DNA of 64,000 nt. It comes from Leishmania donovani (lineage: Eukaryota; Euglenozoa; Kinetoplastea; Trypanosomatida; Trypanosomatidae). Under the pieces are notes generated by a model. It saw only the letters and a list, made by a program, of their open reading frames with translations, did not search any database and had not been told where the DNA came from. Below, in pieces: positions 21,402-32,620 of the stretch (positions are counted from its first letter, which is position 1; each line of letters begins with the position of its first letter). Location: positions 1-64,000 of the forward strand of contig NC_018234.1 in NCBI RefSeq assembly GCF_000227135.1, in the 5' to 3' direction. Made by a program: the position numbers and the translations under genes.

Positions 21402-22226
21402 GCGCGTGGCATCTCCGGGTCCGGTGTATCCAGCTCGGTCTGGGTGGACGCCGAGCAGCCCCCTCTCCCCGCCCCCATCCCGGCCGAATGCCGAGCCACT
21501 TCTGGCGGTGCGCGTGCCAAGCGCCTACGACGTGGGCGAGTGAGAGCGAGTCGTCGCTGCGGATGTCGGCGGGCGGGTCCTGGACGGCGTGGCGCCGGGG
21601 CGAGCGGCGGCAGTGAACGCGTTTGTGGTTCTCATCGGATAGGCAAAAAGTGTCCGCGCGACTCGAGCGTATGCCACACCCGGCCCTCGCACCGCCTGCT
21701 GGTGTGGGGCGCCTGAGAGCCACCCNNNNNNNNNNNNNNNNNNNNNNNNNNNNNNNNNNNNNNNNNNNNNNNNNNNNNNNNNNNNNNNNNNNNNNNNNNN
21801 NNNNNNNNNNNNNNNNNNNNNNNNNNNNCCGCCGGACTCCGGCCCCCCTTCTGGGGGTCCGCGGCCCAAGCGCCTACGACGTGGGCGAGTGAGAGCGAGT
21901 CGTCGCTGCGGATGTCGGCGGGCGGGTCCCGGACGGCGTGGCGCCGGGGCGAGCGGCGGCAGTGAACGCGTTTGTGGTTCTCATCGGATAGGCAAAAAGT
22001 GTCCGGGCGACTCGAGCGTATGCCACACCCGACCCTCGCACCGCCTGCTGGTGTGGGGCGCCTGAGAGCCACCCCCCGGAGAGAGGGAGGGGATGCACCA
22101 GCGATGACGACGTGCCTGATGGGGGAGCGGCTGTGAGGCGCCGTACGAGGTGCTGGGTGGGTAGAGCGGTGTTGGCCCTGACGCTGTATGACCGAGAAAT
22201 GGGGGCGCGCAGACACGAAGCGAACC
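21402..22226 (+). mobile_element. SIDER-like degenerate retroposon, copy B (interrupted by gap)
   Basis: Same element as copy C, from CCTCCGCGCGTGGCATCTCC to GACACGAAGCGAACC. It sits just downstream of AP-2 alpha in the same orientation, thus probably in its 3' UTR, where Leishmania SIDERs commonly act on mRNA stability and translation. The N run splits it, and the core repeats on both sides, so the true element should be about 480 bases as in copy C. Confidence 0.7.
21726..21828. other. Assembly gap (N) inside SIDER copy B
   Basis: 103 N. The right flank restarts at CCGCCGGACTCCGG, an altered copy of the left-flank CGGCCGAATGCCGAG, and then repeats the core. Consistent with mis-joined retroposon reads. 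Confidence 0.8.
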
Positions 22227-22518
22227 CGAAGAAAAGAAAAGGAGAAGCCCCCTGCCTTTCTGCGTGTGTGTGTCTGTGAGGCATCTCTCTATCCCCCCTC
22301 TCGTGTGTGTGTGTGTGTGTGCTTATGGCGTTTTCGGCCTTCTGTGTTTCTTTGGTTGTTGTGTGGATGTATGCCACGTCACTGCTCTCTCTGTGCTACC
22401 GCATCTTTTCGGTTTCTCTTTGTCTGCTGTCTCCTCCTCTTCCTCCCCGTGTGGGTGCCTTGTGTCGCCATATGGAGGAGCGACACGCACGCGCGCACGA
22501 TCCTACGAAGGTGTTGTC

Positions 22519-22556
<38 letters not shown>

Positions 22557-25500
22557 CTTTGCGTGCGTCTTTGCGCTATTCTTCATGTCGAGCTTGCGCT
22601 GCACTGCACTTGCATATTCATGTAAGAGCGCATGCACCCCCACAGGCCCATCTTCCACCCTCAGCCCGTAGCCTCCTCCATCCTTCACATCACTCTCACA
22701 CTCTTCTCTTTGTACAGTTTCACCTTTCCCCTTTTTTCGTCTGGCAGGTGTTCCTCTTCGAGTTCTTGTTCTTTCCTGCTAGCGTGTGCGTCCTTCGCAG
22801 CACCTTCCTCGACCTGCCCTCCTTCCTTCCTTTTTTCCTCTCTTGCTGTTCCCTCCTCTCCACGCTTTCCGTGATTCGTTCTCACCTCTGTCGCACTCCC
22901 CTCCTCCTCAACAACCGAACAGTGACGTGTGTGTGGGGGGGGAGGGGGGAGGAGGATGATCGTGTCGTTCTCATTCGATCTGGCAAGGCCGCTCGCCTCT
23001 GTCCCCCCGCTTTCACTTCTCCTTCGACTGAGATTTTACGGTGGGTTTGGGCAAAAGGTCTCTTCGATCTGCGGCGCAAGGAGCGCGCACATCTCTTCAG
23101 CCTCCTCCCTCCACCTTTTTTCTTCCGCCCACCCACTCCCGTACACACACACACACGGGAGAGAGAACCTTGCTCATTACGCCTTCCTATCTTGCGCAGG
23201 CGATCGAGAAAGGGACGAAGGAGAGGGAGGAAGGGAGGGGAGGGGAGGGGGACAGGATAAGTGATACCCACTCACCTTCACACACGCACGCACACTTTTC
23301 GGGGGGGGGGCAATACGTGCGCTGTCTGTCGGTATGTGTCTATGGAGGTCTGCGCGCGGGAGCGAGTTGGTGACGAGGGGAAGAGGGGAGGGGAGGAAGT
23401 ATACAGAGAGAAAGAGGAACTGCAGATATGTATGCGGGGAACTCGGCGACACGCAGCTGACTTGGCAGCAGCAGCAGCAGCGAATAAACAAGAAAACACG
23501 TACACGCAGAGCCGACAGTCATCACGACTGTGATTTCGGCACGACGCAGAGAGGATGACGGCTGCCCACAGCGAAACATACACCATCGCTTTTCATGCCA
23601 TCATTATAGACGACGTGTATGCTGATCGCGAGTCAAACGCAACGTGATACACGCTATCACTGCACACGGGGTGTGTGTGTGGAGGGATGGCGGTTTGAGT
23701 AGCAATACTCGATAGCAGTCCCACTTTTTCGTGTGTGTATGTATCTGTAGAGGGCTCGTTTTGATGCCCGCATGATGCTTGTAATGCTATCTTTTTTTTC
23801 CATATCGATGTGCTCGTGGCCTCCTTGAACTCGACTTCGCTGCCGCTTTTCCTTACTTTGTGTCCGTCTTTTGCACGCTTGCATGTGCGTCCACCTCCTT
23901 TCCCTACGCCAAACGTTGATGCCCCGCACTCTCCCCCTCATCCCCCATCCCGCCATCCTGCGTGTCTTGATGTTTGGTTGTTTAGTCGGTGCAGGTACGT
24001 ACGCACACGCATTACGCACTATACATAACCGACTTCACACCGGACCAACCACGATATTCGTGGTTTTGGCGCTCTTGCGTGTGCCTACTTTGCGAAATCT
24101 GGCGTGCGCGCGTGCGTGACACGCACCTGCAAAGATAGGGCCTGCAGCCCCCCCCCCCCTCCCGCTCCTTTCCATCTGTGCCACCTTCTTCCTCTCGTCC
24201 CTACTGCGACTCCTCTTACTCGTGGTCTTCAGAGAAGGTGCGAAAAGGGAACAGTTGTATCGGAGCTGAGCACGAAAAAGGTGTACAATATCGTCGACAA
24301 CGGAACACCGCCGCGGAGGCACTCTTTGCCCTCTCACGGCGGCGTTGTAGGCATCCAAGCCGCAGGAGGCAGGAGTAGTCAGCGTATCGGATGCGAGGAG
24401 AGTGCCTAAGATACCGCTTCATCTCTCTGATACACCAACGCGCCGCTCCCTCTCTCCTTATAGACACAAAGAGAGGAGCGAGCACCAGAGCAAGAAGAGA
24501 AAACGATACAGGATACTCAACATACGAAGGAAAATCACTTGCGAGAGAGAGAGAGGTGTCATCAAGGAGAGCGCACAGAGAAGATAGCTAAGAATTCCTA
24601 CACGCAGGGAAGAGGCGGGTAGGCTGACCGTTGACACACCCGCCGCCGCTGCCGCCCTCATCGCTTTGTTTTCTTCTGCCAGTGTCTTGCCACACACCGC
24701 ACTCTTTCTCACGCAATCCCAAACACACGCGCACGAAAAACAAACAAATGCACACATGACACACGCTCCTCTCCCATACCGTCTTGCTCCCCCCCTCCCT
24801 CCACCGAGTGGTCTCTCTTTTCTCGGTGCACACACTTCATTCCTGGACGTCACGCGCGTGTATTCAACATACGCCCTCACCCTCTATCGGCTTGCTTGTG
24901 TGCGTGTGTGTATCTCGGAAGGGTGTGTTCGGTGGCTCTTTTCTCTGCGCGTGTGCATATTCTTTGTGCTTGTCTCTTCTGATTTCGTGTTTCCCCCACC
25001 CCTTTCGGAGTGTCGGCTGTACCCTCCTCTTCAGTGGGCGCCGTTTATCCCTCATTTCCTTGCGCCCCTCGTCGCCCTGGCATTTTCATCGCCAGGCACT
25101 TACTGGAGCGTGTGTATGTGACAGCCCCCCCCCCCCCACCCCCCCCCCCCCCCACAAAAACAAACAAAACAANNNNNNNNNNNNNNNNNNNNNNNNNNNN
25201 NNNNNNNNNNNNNNNNNNNNNNNNNNNNNNNNNNNNNNNNNNNNNNNNNNNNNNNNNNNNNNNNNNNNNNNNCCCCCCCACCCCCACCACACACACACAC
25301 GAAAAGAGAATACACCGACACGAAGAGCGAGGCACCAGTGAGCCAGTGCGCTCGTGCAGGGCCCGCCTCGTTTTCCCTTCCGCCCCCTGACGTACATATC
25401 TGTCTTTCTCACCCTTTTCGTTTTTTTTTTGGGAGGGGGGTCTTTAGCATTGAGCTTATCTTGCCTTCCACCCACACCATTCTTTATTCGTGCCGCCCGC

Positions 25501-26196
25501 GCACAGGACTCCCCCTCCTCCTCTACATACGTCTCGCACACGCAACGCTCCCTCACCGCAGCTCGCCTGCGCGGAGAGCGGCGCCTCCTTTGCCTCTTTT
25601 AGCCCGCCCTTTTATGTGTTTGTTGCGCCCTCCCCCCAACGTATCCGTCGCCGTCTCCGCCAACCCCTCCCCTCTTCGCTACTCTTCTTTTTCAGTTGCG
25701 CGTGCGCGCGTGCCCGGGAGCACAGGGAAAGGGAAGCGTGTGTGGGCGACACAGCATACCGCCCCTTACCTCTACACATACGCAGGGCTGCAACTCCGAC
25801 GCATACATAACACGCACGAAAAAGCGAAAGAATAAGAAAGAGGAGGATACACAGGCGCTCAAGACTGGGATTGAAAATCAGCGAACGTTGTCTCACTCGC
25901 TCACTCTCTCTTCTCCTTGCGTTTGGTGTTGCGCAGGTGTGAGGGGCTGCAGTGCGGCTTTCTTGTGTTTTAGCGTGTGCAGCTCGTCTGTGTTGACGGC
26001 AGCAGCTGCAGTTAATAGTAGGGTGGGCGCCAACATCTACTTTCGGTGAACTTCCGAAACCCTCCTACTCTTGTTACTTCTCTTCGTCTTTGCGTGAGGG
26101 CGGCGTGCTCTCTCTCTCTCTCTGCGCGTTTGTGTCGCTTCTATTCTTTCTTTCTCTGTGTGTGACACCTGTTTTGGGCTCGTCTCTCCCACTTTC
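22227..26196. other. 4-kb low-complexity intergenic region
   Basis: No convincing gene in almost 4 kb. It holds a 34-base T run (22523-22556), TG repeats (about 22301-22321), G-rich runs (23219-23252, 23298-23309), (CAG)n at 23466-23480, and a 29-base C run just before the gap at 25173-25272. Long frames such as 22307-23260 start at GTG and encode homopolymer-driven Cys/Phe/Ser sequence. Repeated pyrimidine tracts followed by AG (for example 26086-26195) serve the transporter gene. Confidence 0.6.
25173..25272. other. Assembly gap (N) in a C-rich tract
   Basis: 100 N flanked by poly-C on the left (25125-25153, then CACAAAAACAAAC) and CCCCCCCACCCCC on the right. Homopolymer sequence probably stopped assembly; the true size is unknown. 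Confidence 0.9.
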
Positions 26197-28029
26197 ATGC
26201 CAAGCTGTCTGTCGCCCTTCACCAGGGAGAGCGCTGCTGGCGCTGCCGGCACTGAGGACATCGATGACGCCCCGGGCTCGACGATCATCGCCGCCCAGCG
26301 CAGCCGCCTTCGCGAGCTGGTGGATCGTGCATACAGTGAGGCTCTTCGGACTGTTGCCCACCTAAGGCTGCTCATGCCGCTCTCCAAGTACGGCCTCGGC
26401 GTTGCCCTCATCTTGTGCGTGACGGTCATCTGGGTGGCGTCCTCGGTCTGGATCCAGTACATCTTCGGTTCCCTCGAGTTCAACAAGCCGTTCTTCCTCA
26501 CGTACTTTAACACGACTGGGTTTTGCCTTTGGAACGCCGGCTTCTTTTTCTCGGCTCGCTGGCGGCGCACGCCATGGGACGAAACATCGCGGACGCAGCC
26601 GGTGTGCATCGAGGATGCACGGCTGGACTCGAGGGAGCCGTCGTCGACGGAGGAGGCGGAGGCGGAGGCGGGAGAAGACGCCAGCATTGGAGCAGTGAGG
26701 GAAGCGCCTCATCATAGCAGGAGCGTCTCGGGTGTGAGCCCGACTCTTTCCCACACCGTCCCGCACTGTCGAAGTCTTGCAGAGTGGGAGCTGCAGCGGC
26801 CACTGAACCACTGCTCACCCTCCTCGAACCTGATTTCACATGCTGTACCGCATTCGACGCAACCGCCCCACTACGGCCATGCTCTCCTGTCACGGTCGGC
26901 GATCACCGCCGTGAGTGCCCGCCACGCTGGAACGCCACCGCCGACGCCGCGGCTCCCCCCGCATCAGGTGCTGATTAGTGTTCACGGCACAGGCAGGAGT
27001 CTGCTGGAGGACAACGATGACATCGATGGCGGCAGCGACGTTGGAAGCGCGCACGGTGCGACCAGGTCGACGGTGCAGTTGCACTTCGCGGACGAGTGCC
27101 GCGACTATTCCCTTCCCACCTCGTCGGCGTCGAGTGCGCGAGAGGAGGTGGTCAGTGTCATCCTGGCGGATGAGGACGAGCTGGCCGACGCTACCCTGTG
27201 GCAGGTTGCGACGCGCCGAGAGGTAGTGATTTCCTCAAAGATGCTCCGCCACAACGGTACCGAGGCGCCGCCGCGACGCCGCTATCGTCAGCGCGCGCGT
27301 CGGCAGCGCATTCGCCGCTACTCGCTCCGGCGCATCTGGCGGTGCGCGCTCGTCTTCTGCCCGCTTTGGTTTCTAGCCAACTACCTCTTCAACCTCTCCC
27401 TCTCGATCACGTCGGTGGCCTCTAACACGATCCTGAGTTCCACCTCGTCGATCTGGGCGCTCTTCTTATCCCACATGGTGCTGCGGCAGCCTGTGGGGGC
27501 GCATCGATTGGTGGCGGTGGTTCTCAGCGTGAGCGGGACAGTTGTGGTGGGGCTGTCCGACAAGGACGCCGCTGGCGGGCACAGCACCGTTGGCGGCAAC
27601 ATCGTCGCGCTGCTGTCGGCGTTCTTTTACGCCGCCTACACGTCTGTGCTGAAGTTCCACCTGCCGGACGATGAGCGCTTTGCCATGGGGATGGTGTTTG
27701 GCGCTGTCGGCGTCTTGAACTGTGTTTTCCTGTGGCCCGGCCTGGTGCTGCTCAGCGTGACGGGTGCGGAGAAGTTTGCGTGGCCGTCCTGGCAGCAGCT
27801 CTGGCCCTTGCTGATGAACTCTCTCGTTGGCACCAATCTCAGCGACGTGCTGTGGGCCCGCAGCGTCGTGCTCACTTCCCCGGTGGTCGCCACGCTTGGG
27901 TTGTCGCTCACCACCCCGCTTGCCATGGTCGTGGACGCCATCTCCAAGAATGCGCACTTCAGCGGCGCTTACGTGGCCGGTGCTGTCCTTGTGATGGTGG
28001 GGTTTCTGCTCGCTAACTTGCCGATTTAG
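26197..28029 (+). CDS. SLC35F5-like drug/metabolite-superfamily membrane transporter
   Basis: 610 aa from the ATG at 26197; the open frame begins upstream at a GTG. Residues about 65-130 hold two membrane segments: GLGVALILCVTVIWVASSVW, then FNKPFFLTYFNTTGFCLW. This matches the SLC35F5 family signature 'DVIWVASSE.T.YIF....FNKPFF.TY..T', and the substrate of that family is not settled. From about 378 on come eight further segments, including the EamA-type SSTSSIWALFLSHMVLRQPV, VVLSVSGTVVVGLSD, LLSAFFYAAYTSVLKF and the C-terminal VAGAVLVMVGFLLANLPI. Odd feature: about 250 polar residues (Ser, His, Arg and acidic runs) are inserted between the second and third segments, ending in an Arg-rich stretch. 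That loop would face one side of the membrane and could be regulatory. Neighbours do not reveal its substrate. Confidence 0.83.
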   Translation: MPSCLSPFTRESAAGAAGTEDIDDAPGSTIIAAQRSRLRELVDRAYSEALRTVAHLRLLMPLSKYGLGVALILCVTVIWVASSVWIQYIFGSLEFNKPFFLTYFNTTGFCLWNAGFFFSARWRRTPWDETSRTQPVCIEDARLDSREPSSTEEAEAEAGEDASIGAVREAPHHSRSVSGVSPTLSHTVPHCRSLAEWELQRPLNHCSPSSNLISHAVPHSTQPPHYGHALLSRSAITAVSARHAGTPPPTPRLPPHQVLISVHGTGRSLLEDNDDIDGGSDVGSAHGATRSTVQLHFADECRDYSLPTSSASSAREEVVSVILADEDELADATLWQVATRREVVISSKMLRHNGTEAPPRRRYRQRARRQRIRRYSLRRIWRCALVFCPLWFLANYLFNLSLSITSVASNTILSSTSSIWALFLSHMVLRQPVGAHRLVAVVLSVSGTVVVGLSDKDAAGGHSTVGGNIVALLSAFFYAAYTSVLKFHLPDDERFAMGMVFGAVGVLNCVFLWPGLVLLSVTGAEKFAWPSWQQLWPLLMNSLVGTNLSDVLWARSVVLTSPVVATLGLSLTTPLAMVVDAISKNAHFSGAYVAGAVLVMVGFLLANLPI

Positions 28030-29079
28030 ATCGACGTGTGGGTGTGTGACGGCGGCGCACGATAGGGGCAGCGTATTATGCGGCTGGACGAGTGGCAGAA
28101 GGGGGAGGAGGAGGGCCGCAGTACGCTGCCCGAAGTGCCGGAGCGCCTCTTGCTTTGGGGCTTCTCGTGCTTTGGGCGCCTTCGCACCTCTCCTCCTTCT
28201 TTTCGCCACGGAGCTGTGCGGTGGGCGTGTTGGATGCCCTGCCGTGGAGGCCGCCGTCTTGCGGCCGTTGTTTCTTTGCCTCTCCTTGGCCCATCCCTCT
28301 CTCTCTCGTAAAGGCGCCCCAGCTCCACGCGATCAACATCATGAGTGACTGTCAGACACATCCCTCGTTCTCCCCAGCGAGCAATCGCGTGCCTATGCGT
28401 GTCTGCGTCGAATCCAGAGGAGCGGGAGGGCGGGCCCACACGCGGTGCGGCATGTAGTCGATGAAGCGCGCTTGCAGGACCGCTGCCAAGGCAGAGAGAG
28501 AGACGGAGAGACCGGATTGCCTGTCCGCCTGCCCCCGCTTTGGGCGGGGCAAAGGGAAGCCGGCGCCACGACTGCAGCGAAGGGATCGGAAACGAGGATA
28601 ATGCGGAACACGCGCCGCCCCGCCTCTTGGCTTCTTTTCCATGATCTCCCTCCCGACCCCGCTCCTACCCTGCTGTATCCGTGCGTGTGTGTGCGTGCGC
28701 GTGTGCTTGTGCGTGGATGTGGGTGTAGGTGTGGGGTCTGCATGCACAGATACCCGCCGTCCCCCTCGCCCCTGCTTGCCTCACACACACACACACACAC
28801 ACGGCCGGCTCCCCCAAGGTTTCACTGCCACTTACTTCCTCCCTCCTCCCCGCCCTTCCCGCGTTTCTATCTCCGAAATTTGTGTGTTTTATTCTCTTCC
28901 CGGGCCGCCTCGTACGTCTTCTCCTCTTTGCGTGGTAACGTGTTATTGTCGCGCCGTGTGTGCAGTCCTCGCTGCTGCACCGCCCCATGAATGAGCGCTG
29001 GTGCTCAGGGTTCGAACGTATCGCTTTTTTCTCTTCCCCCCTCCCCACTCCCCACTCAGTGGTGTGGACTTGCGAGGAA
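28030..29079. other. Spacer with clear trans-splice acceptor
   Basis: 1 kb with CA/TG microsatellites ((CA)n at 28783-28802). It ends in the pyrimidine tract 29022-29057 followed by AG at 29058-29059, 20 bases before the next gene's ATG. No gene seen. Confidence 0.6.
29022..29059 (+). promoter_or_regulatory. Predicted spliced-leader acceptor
   Basis: TTTTTTCTCTTCCCCCCTCC continuing to CACTCAG, the longest uninterrupted pyrimidine tract near the gene. Use of this AG would remove the upstream in-frame ATG at 28987 and make 29080 the start codon. Confidence 0.6.
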
Positions 29080-31773
29080 ATGGAGGATCTGTGCCCTCGA
29101 CGGGTGTGGGGCTTCTCGACGGGGTGCATCCTTGCCCCTGGGCGCTGGACACTCGACGTGGCCTCTCACCACCTCTCTCACACCTACGTGAAAGGCGACA
29201 AGGCCGCCACTGATTCGGCCGCCCCGGGCAACGACACCATCAGAGGAGATGCACTCCCGCTCGGCACGTCCAGCAACACGGCGCGCTTCGAGAGCATGGA
29301 CGAGACCGGGGCAACACTGTACGTGACGGAGCTGTTTGTGCCGCATGCGAGCCACGTGGACGTCGCTGGCGCGGCTGCATCAGACGCTTCAGGGCAATCA
29401 AACTGGTCTGCAGAGAGACTGCGAGCAAGCCTCCTGCGCCAACCCTCATGGCGGGTCAGCCCGACCCAGGGACGTGATAGCGCGGCATCTCCCGCAACTG
29501 TGGCGGCGGAGAGCGGCTGCGTCGAGCGTGAGCGTGCGCCGCTGCGCGCATGGGTGGTGGAGGTCACGGCACTTCCTTCGCCTTCCTCGACTCTCGCGGC
29601 GGTGCCGCCTTCCACGTCTGCCGACATCGCCACCACCACCCCCGCTTCTTGTTCGGTGGCGGCTGCGCTGCTACCCCTTTTTCGAGTCTTCCTGGAGGTG
29701 GTGTGGGACGGCGGCACGTCAACATCAGCGGTCTCTCGCACCGTCGACGATGCGGTGCGCCGCATCCTGGCGCACCTAGAGTCACTTTACCGTACGCCAG
29801 CCCTTGAGCTGGATGTGTTCCGCTGCTTCGTCGGGAGTGCAGCAGCCAGCGACGCTGCTCCGGGCGGGTCGGCGCGAGTGTCTCCGCAGACTGCTAAGGC
29901 AAAGACTGTCGCATCTGTCGTCAAGCAACTGCGGGAACCGTGCGCGCCGCACGCGCTGGCGGACATGGGTACCGACGCTCTCAGCTCAGCCTGGGGGGTG
30001 AGCCTTTACTCGGCGGCTGGCGCAGCGTTTGTTCAGCTACTCCAACCCTCCTGCTCTTCACGACCGCCGCCGCCGCAGCAGCACCACCAGAGTGCCGTCG
30101 GCGAGGCACATGGAAGCCGGTCGTACTGGAGCCTGTACCTCGTCTCCGTATCTCCCGCCGCCAGGCATGGTGGTGCCGCCTCTGCGGTGCAGCACCTTCT
30201 CCAGTACGACCTGCAACTGTTCTGGGAGGGACTGGCGCTGTCCACGGCGATAGCGGGAGCAGAAACGGTGGTTGCGGTGGCTGCGCTCCCACTGGACAGC
30301 GCAGACGCCGAGCCGAGCTCCATCTACAGCTTCCCCTCGGTGGAGCGGGCGTGGGAGGTGCATGTGCATCGTTTTCTGAGCCAGCAGCGGGGTCAAGAGC
30401 ACACGAGGGGTCTGGCTCGAGATAATACTGATGTGGACAGCAATGTGGGGCGTCACGACACTGTGCGGGAGTGGGAGCTGCGCAGACTTTCAACGTCGTC
30501 TCGTCCGGTGTTGGGGCAGCTTGACGCCATGCTGCACAATGCAGAGCTGCAGCAGTGTGTCGTGGACGATCCATCGCTAAGCAGCGGGGAGCGTTCCATG
30601 CGTCTGGTCGAACGCGATGTTGGGGCACCGCTGGTTGCGCCGCGGTGCACATCGTACCTTCTCCGCATTCGCCGCGGCGCTGCAGGTGGCGAACAGGTGC
30701 GTGCCAACGTCTCAGACGACCACGCGCACGGCTTTGCAGCGACGCAGACGCCTGCACCTACTGATGCAACGCATACAGACACACGAGCGGAGGAGCGGTA
30801 TGTACTCCAGCTGCACGCACCACGGGTACTGAGTACACATGCACTGGTGGTGTGCATGGCTGTTCCCACGTCGTTGGTCGCGAATGAGAGCCGCCCGGAT
30901 AAGCGCGCCGCGACGGAGGCAGGCGCGGAAGCGAGGGCCTTCAGCGCAGACGATGCCGGCTCCTTGGCAGCAGCAGCTCTTAGCGCGATGTACCGCATTG
31001 CCCCCTACGTCCCTTCACTCTGGCTACCACGCGAGGTGGCCCTGCGCGGCGGCAGTGGCGTCTGCTCGCGGTCAGGCAGGCTCCTGCTCCACTTGCCCGC
31101 CTGCGACGCGCGCTATGGCAACATCCACGTGGCTCCGGTTGCATCCAACGTCTTCACCACCCTTGGCTCCATCATTGCATGGAGTGCGCAGAGCCCATCG
31201 TCACGCCAAGGAGACGCTGCCGGTAGCGACACCTCGTCGCTTGTTTTTCCCACGTGCGCCTCCCTCGCTAACACGTGCGCAGTGTGGACGCTGATCGGTG
31301 ACGGCCGCAATGCCGCCGCGTACCTTGAAGACACGGTGTCCGAGTACATGTACGACACCGGCGCTAAGAGTCTTCTCAACGTAGGGCAGCCGAGTCAGCA
31401 CGAGCGCCAGCCAGGCCTGCTTGTAGTGCGACGAAAGCCAAAGAAGCGGTACAGCACGACAGGCTCCGCAACCGTGTCTGGGGCGGGTAATGGGACAGTG
31501 TCATCTCTTGCTGTGCAAGAGGTGTGCTCCGCGTGGCTGGACGTTGGTGAGACACACCGGTTGTTCCTTTCCGTGCGCGATGTCGGAGTTGGTGAGGTGC
31601 TGCTGGCCAAGGGCTCACTCGTCGGGCCGCACACTGAATTCCTCCGCAGGGACGGCAAGAGTCGCGATGCCGTCACTGCCGCACTGGAGGCGGCCAGTCG
31701 CGCGGAGGAGGCGGCGCTGGAAGAATGGATAGGCGGCTTTGCTGCTGCTGCCGTTGCTCCACAGCGCCGGTGA
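29080..31773 (+). CDS. Large protein of unknown function
   Basis: 897 aa from the ATG at 29080, chosen because a strong splice acceptor lies 20 bases upstream; ATG 28987 would add 31 residues. I do not recognise a family. The N-terminus (MEDLCPRRVWGFSTGCILAP) is followed by alternating ordered parts and Ala/Ser/Thr-rich linkers. Ordered parts include RVFLEVVWDGGTSTSAV, SYWSLYLVSVSPAARHG, YLLRIRRGAAGGEQV, and a C-terminal region with NAAAYLEDTVSEYMYDTGA, then CSAWLDVGETHRLFLSVRD and an Ala/Glu-rich helix at the end. There is no transmembrane segment, signal peptide or catalytic motif I can defend. GC3-rich codon use over almost 2.7 kb and matching direction make it a real gene, probably kinetoplastid-specific. 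Confidence 0.72.
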   Translation: MEDLCPRRVWGFSTGCILAPGRWTLDVASHHLSHTYVKGDKAATDSAAPGNDTIRGDALPLGTSSNTARFESMDETGATLYVTELFVPHASHVDVAGAAASDASGQSNWSAERLRASLLRQPSWRVSPTQGRDSAASPATVAAESGCVERERAPLRAWVVEVTALPSPSSTLAAVPPSTSADIATTTPASCSVAAALLPLFRVFLEVVWDGGTSTSAVSRTVDDAVRRILAHLESLYRTPALELDVFRCFVGSAAASDAAPGGSARVSPQTAKAKTVASVVKQLREPCAPHALADMGTDALSSAWGVSLYSAAGAAFVQLLQPSCSSRPPPPQQHHQSAVGEAHGSRSYWSLYLVSVSPAARHGGAASAVQHLLQYDLQLFWEGLALSTAIAGAETVVAVAALPLDSADAEPSSIYSFPSVERAWEVHVHRFLSQQRGQEHTRGLARDNTDVDSNVGRHDTVREWELRRLSTSSRPVLGQLDAMLHNAELQQCVVDDPSLSSGERSMRLVERDVGAPLVAPRCTSYLLRIRRGAAGGEQVRANVSDDHAHGFAATQTPAPTDATHTDTRAEERYVLQLHAPRVLSTHALVVCMAVPTSLVANESRPDKRAATEAGAEARAFSADDAGSLAAAALSAMYRIAPYVPSLWLPREVALRGGSGVCSRSGRLLLHLPACDARYGNIHVAPVASNVFTTLGSIIAWSAQSPSSRQGDAAGSDTSSLVFPTCASLANTCAVWTLIGDGRNAAAYLEDTVSEYMYDTGAKSLLNVGQPSQHERQPGLLVVRRKPKKRYSTTGSATVSGAGNGTVSSLAVQEVCSAWLDVGETHRLFLSVRDVGVGEVLLAKGSLVGPHTEFLRRDGKSRDAVTAALEAASRAEEAALEEWIGGFAAAAVAPQRR

Positions 31774-32620
31774 TGGCAGGACTCACACATCTGCGATGCG
31801 CGCTAACGGCGACGTGTTGTTTGAGTCCGCGGCACGCGAAGGTTGTGCCTCGTAGGCACCCTTTCTTCGTTTTTTTTTGTGCTTGTGCACCATCGCATCT
31901 TGTCACGCATCACACCCTGGTCGTCGTGTTTGTGGCTGTGTTTAGCCGCACAGGTATGTGTGCCGCTTCAGCCGTGTGTGCAGCGAGGCGTGGTAGTGGT
32001 AATGGTGATGGGGAGGGGGCGCTCTTCTCCCAATCCAGCGCTCTCCTCTCCATGCTTGTGCCTCCTTTTCGTGCATGTCACCGAAGAAATGGTCACGGGT
32101 GTGATCGGTGTCAGGGAAGCGCGAAGGATTGCGGCTATCCTTTTCCCGATCCTGTGTTTCTTGCCAATGATCACATGGTTTCTCTCGGACAAGAACCGCG
32201 CCGCACCCCTATTCTCTTACTGAAGTGCTCTGCGCGGTATGCGCTGGGGGGGGGGTACTCGTTCCTTCACTCTCTGCCTCTCTGCGGCGTTTGTGTGTCG
32301 ACATCCGTCTGCGCCGCGTCCATCAGTTCACGCACGCTTTTGCCTTCCTTGTGCGTCTCTATTGCATTCGTGTGCTCCGTGCTTCACGCCCCACGCCCGG
32401 CCGCTCTCCCTTTAAGGTTTGCTTCCTTCGATTTCTCTCGCTTACTCTCCTTGTGGAGGGCGTAGCTGACCTGCGTGCACATACACTGACGCAGTGTGTC
32501 TGTGCGTGCTGCGTGTGCAAGCGTCGTCACTGTGTGCACAAGGAATCGCAGAGCTGCTTCCACACACATACGCACGCGAATCGGAAAACGAACATTTTTC
32601 ACGAGGTCGCTGCTCCAGAC
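31774..32620. other. Spacer before the giant gene
   Basis: Pyrimidine-rich, with TG-rich pieces. The open frame of the giant gene starts upstream at non-ATG codons here, but this part is Cys/Leu/Ser-rich and non-coding in character. No separate gene seen. Confidence 0.5.

Noticed and set aside
22307..23260. 317-codon + frame in the long spacer
   Set aside because: Starts at GTG, crosses the T34 run as poly-Phe, has no motif, and overlaps other frames of similar length.
32225..32620. First 132 codons of the giant frame
   Set aside because: No ATG in a good position, Cys/Leu/Ser-rich UTR-type composition; start placed at 32621.
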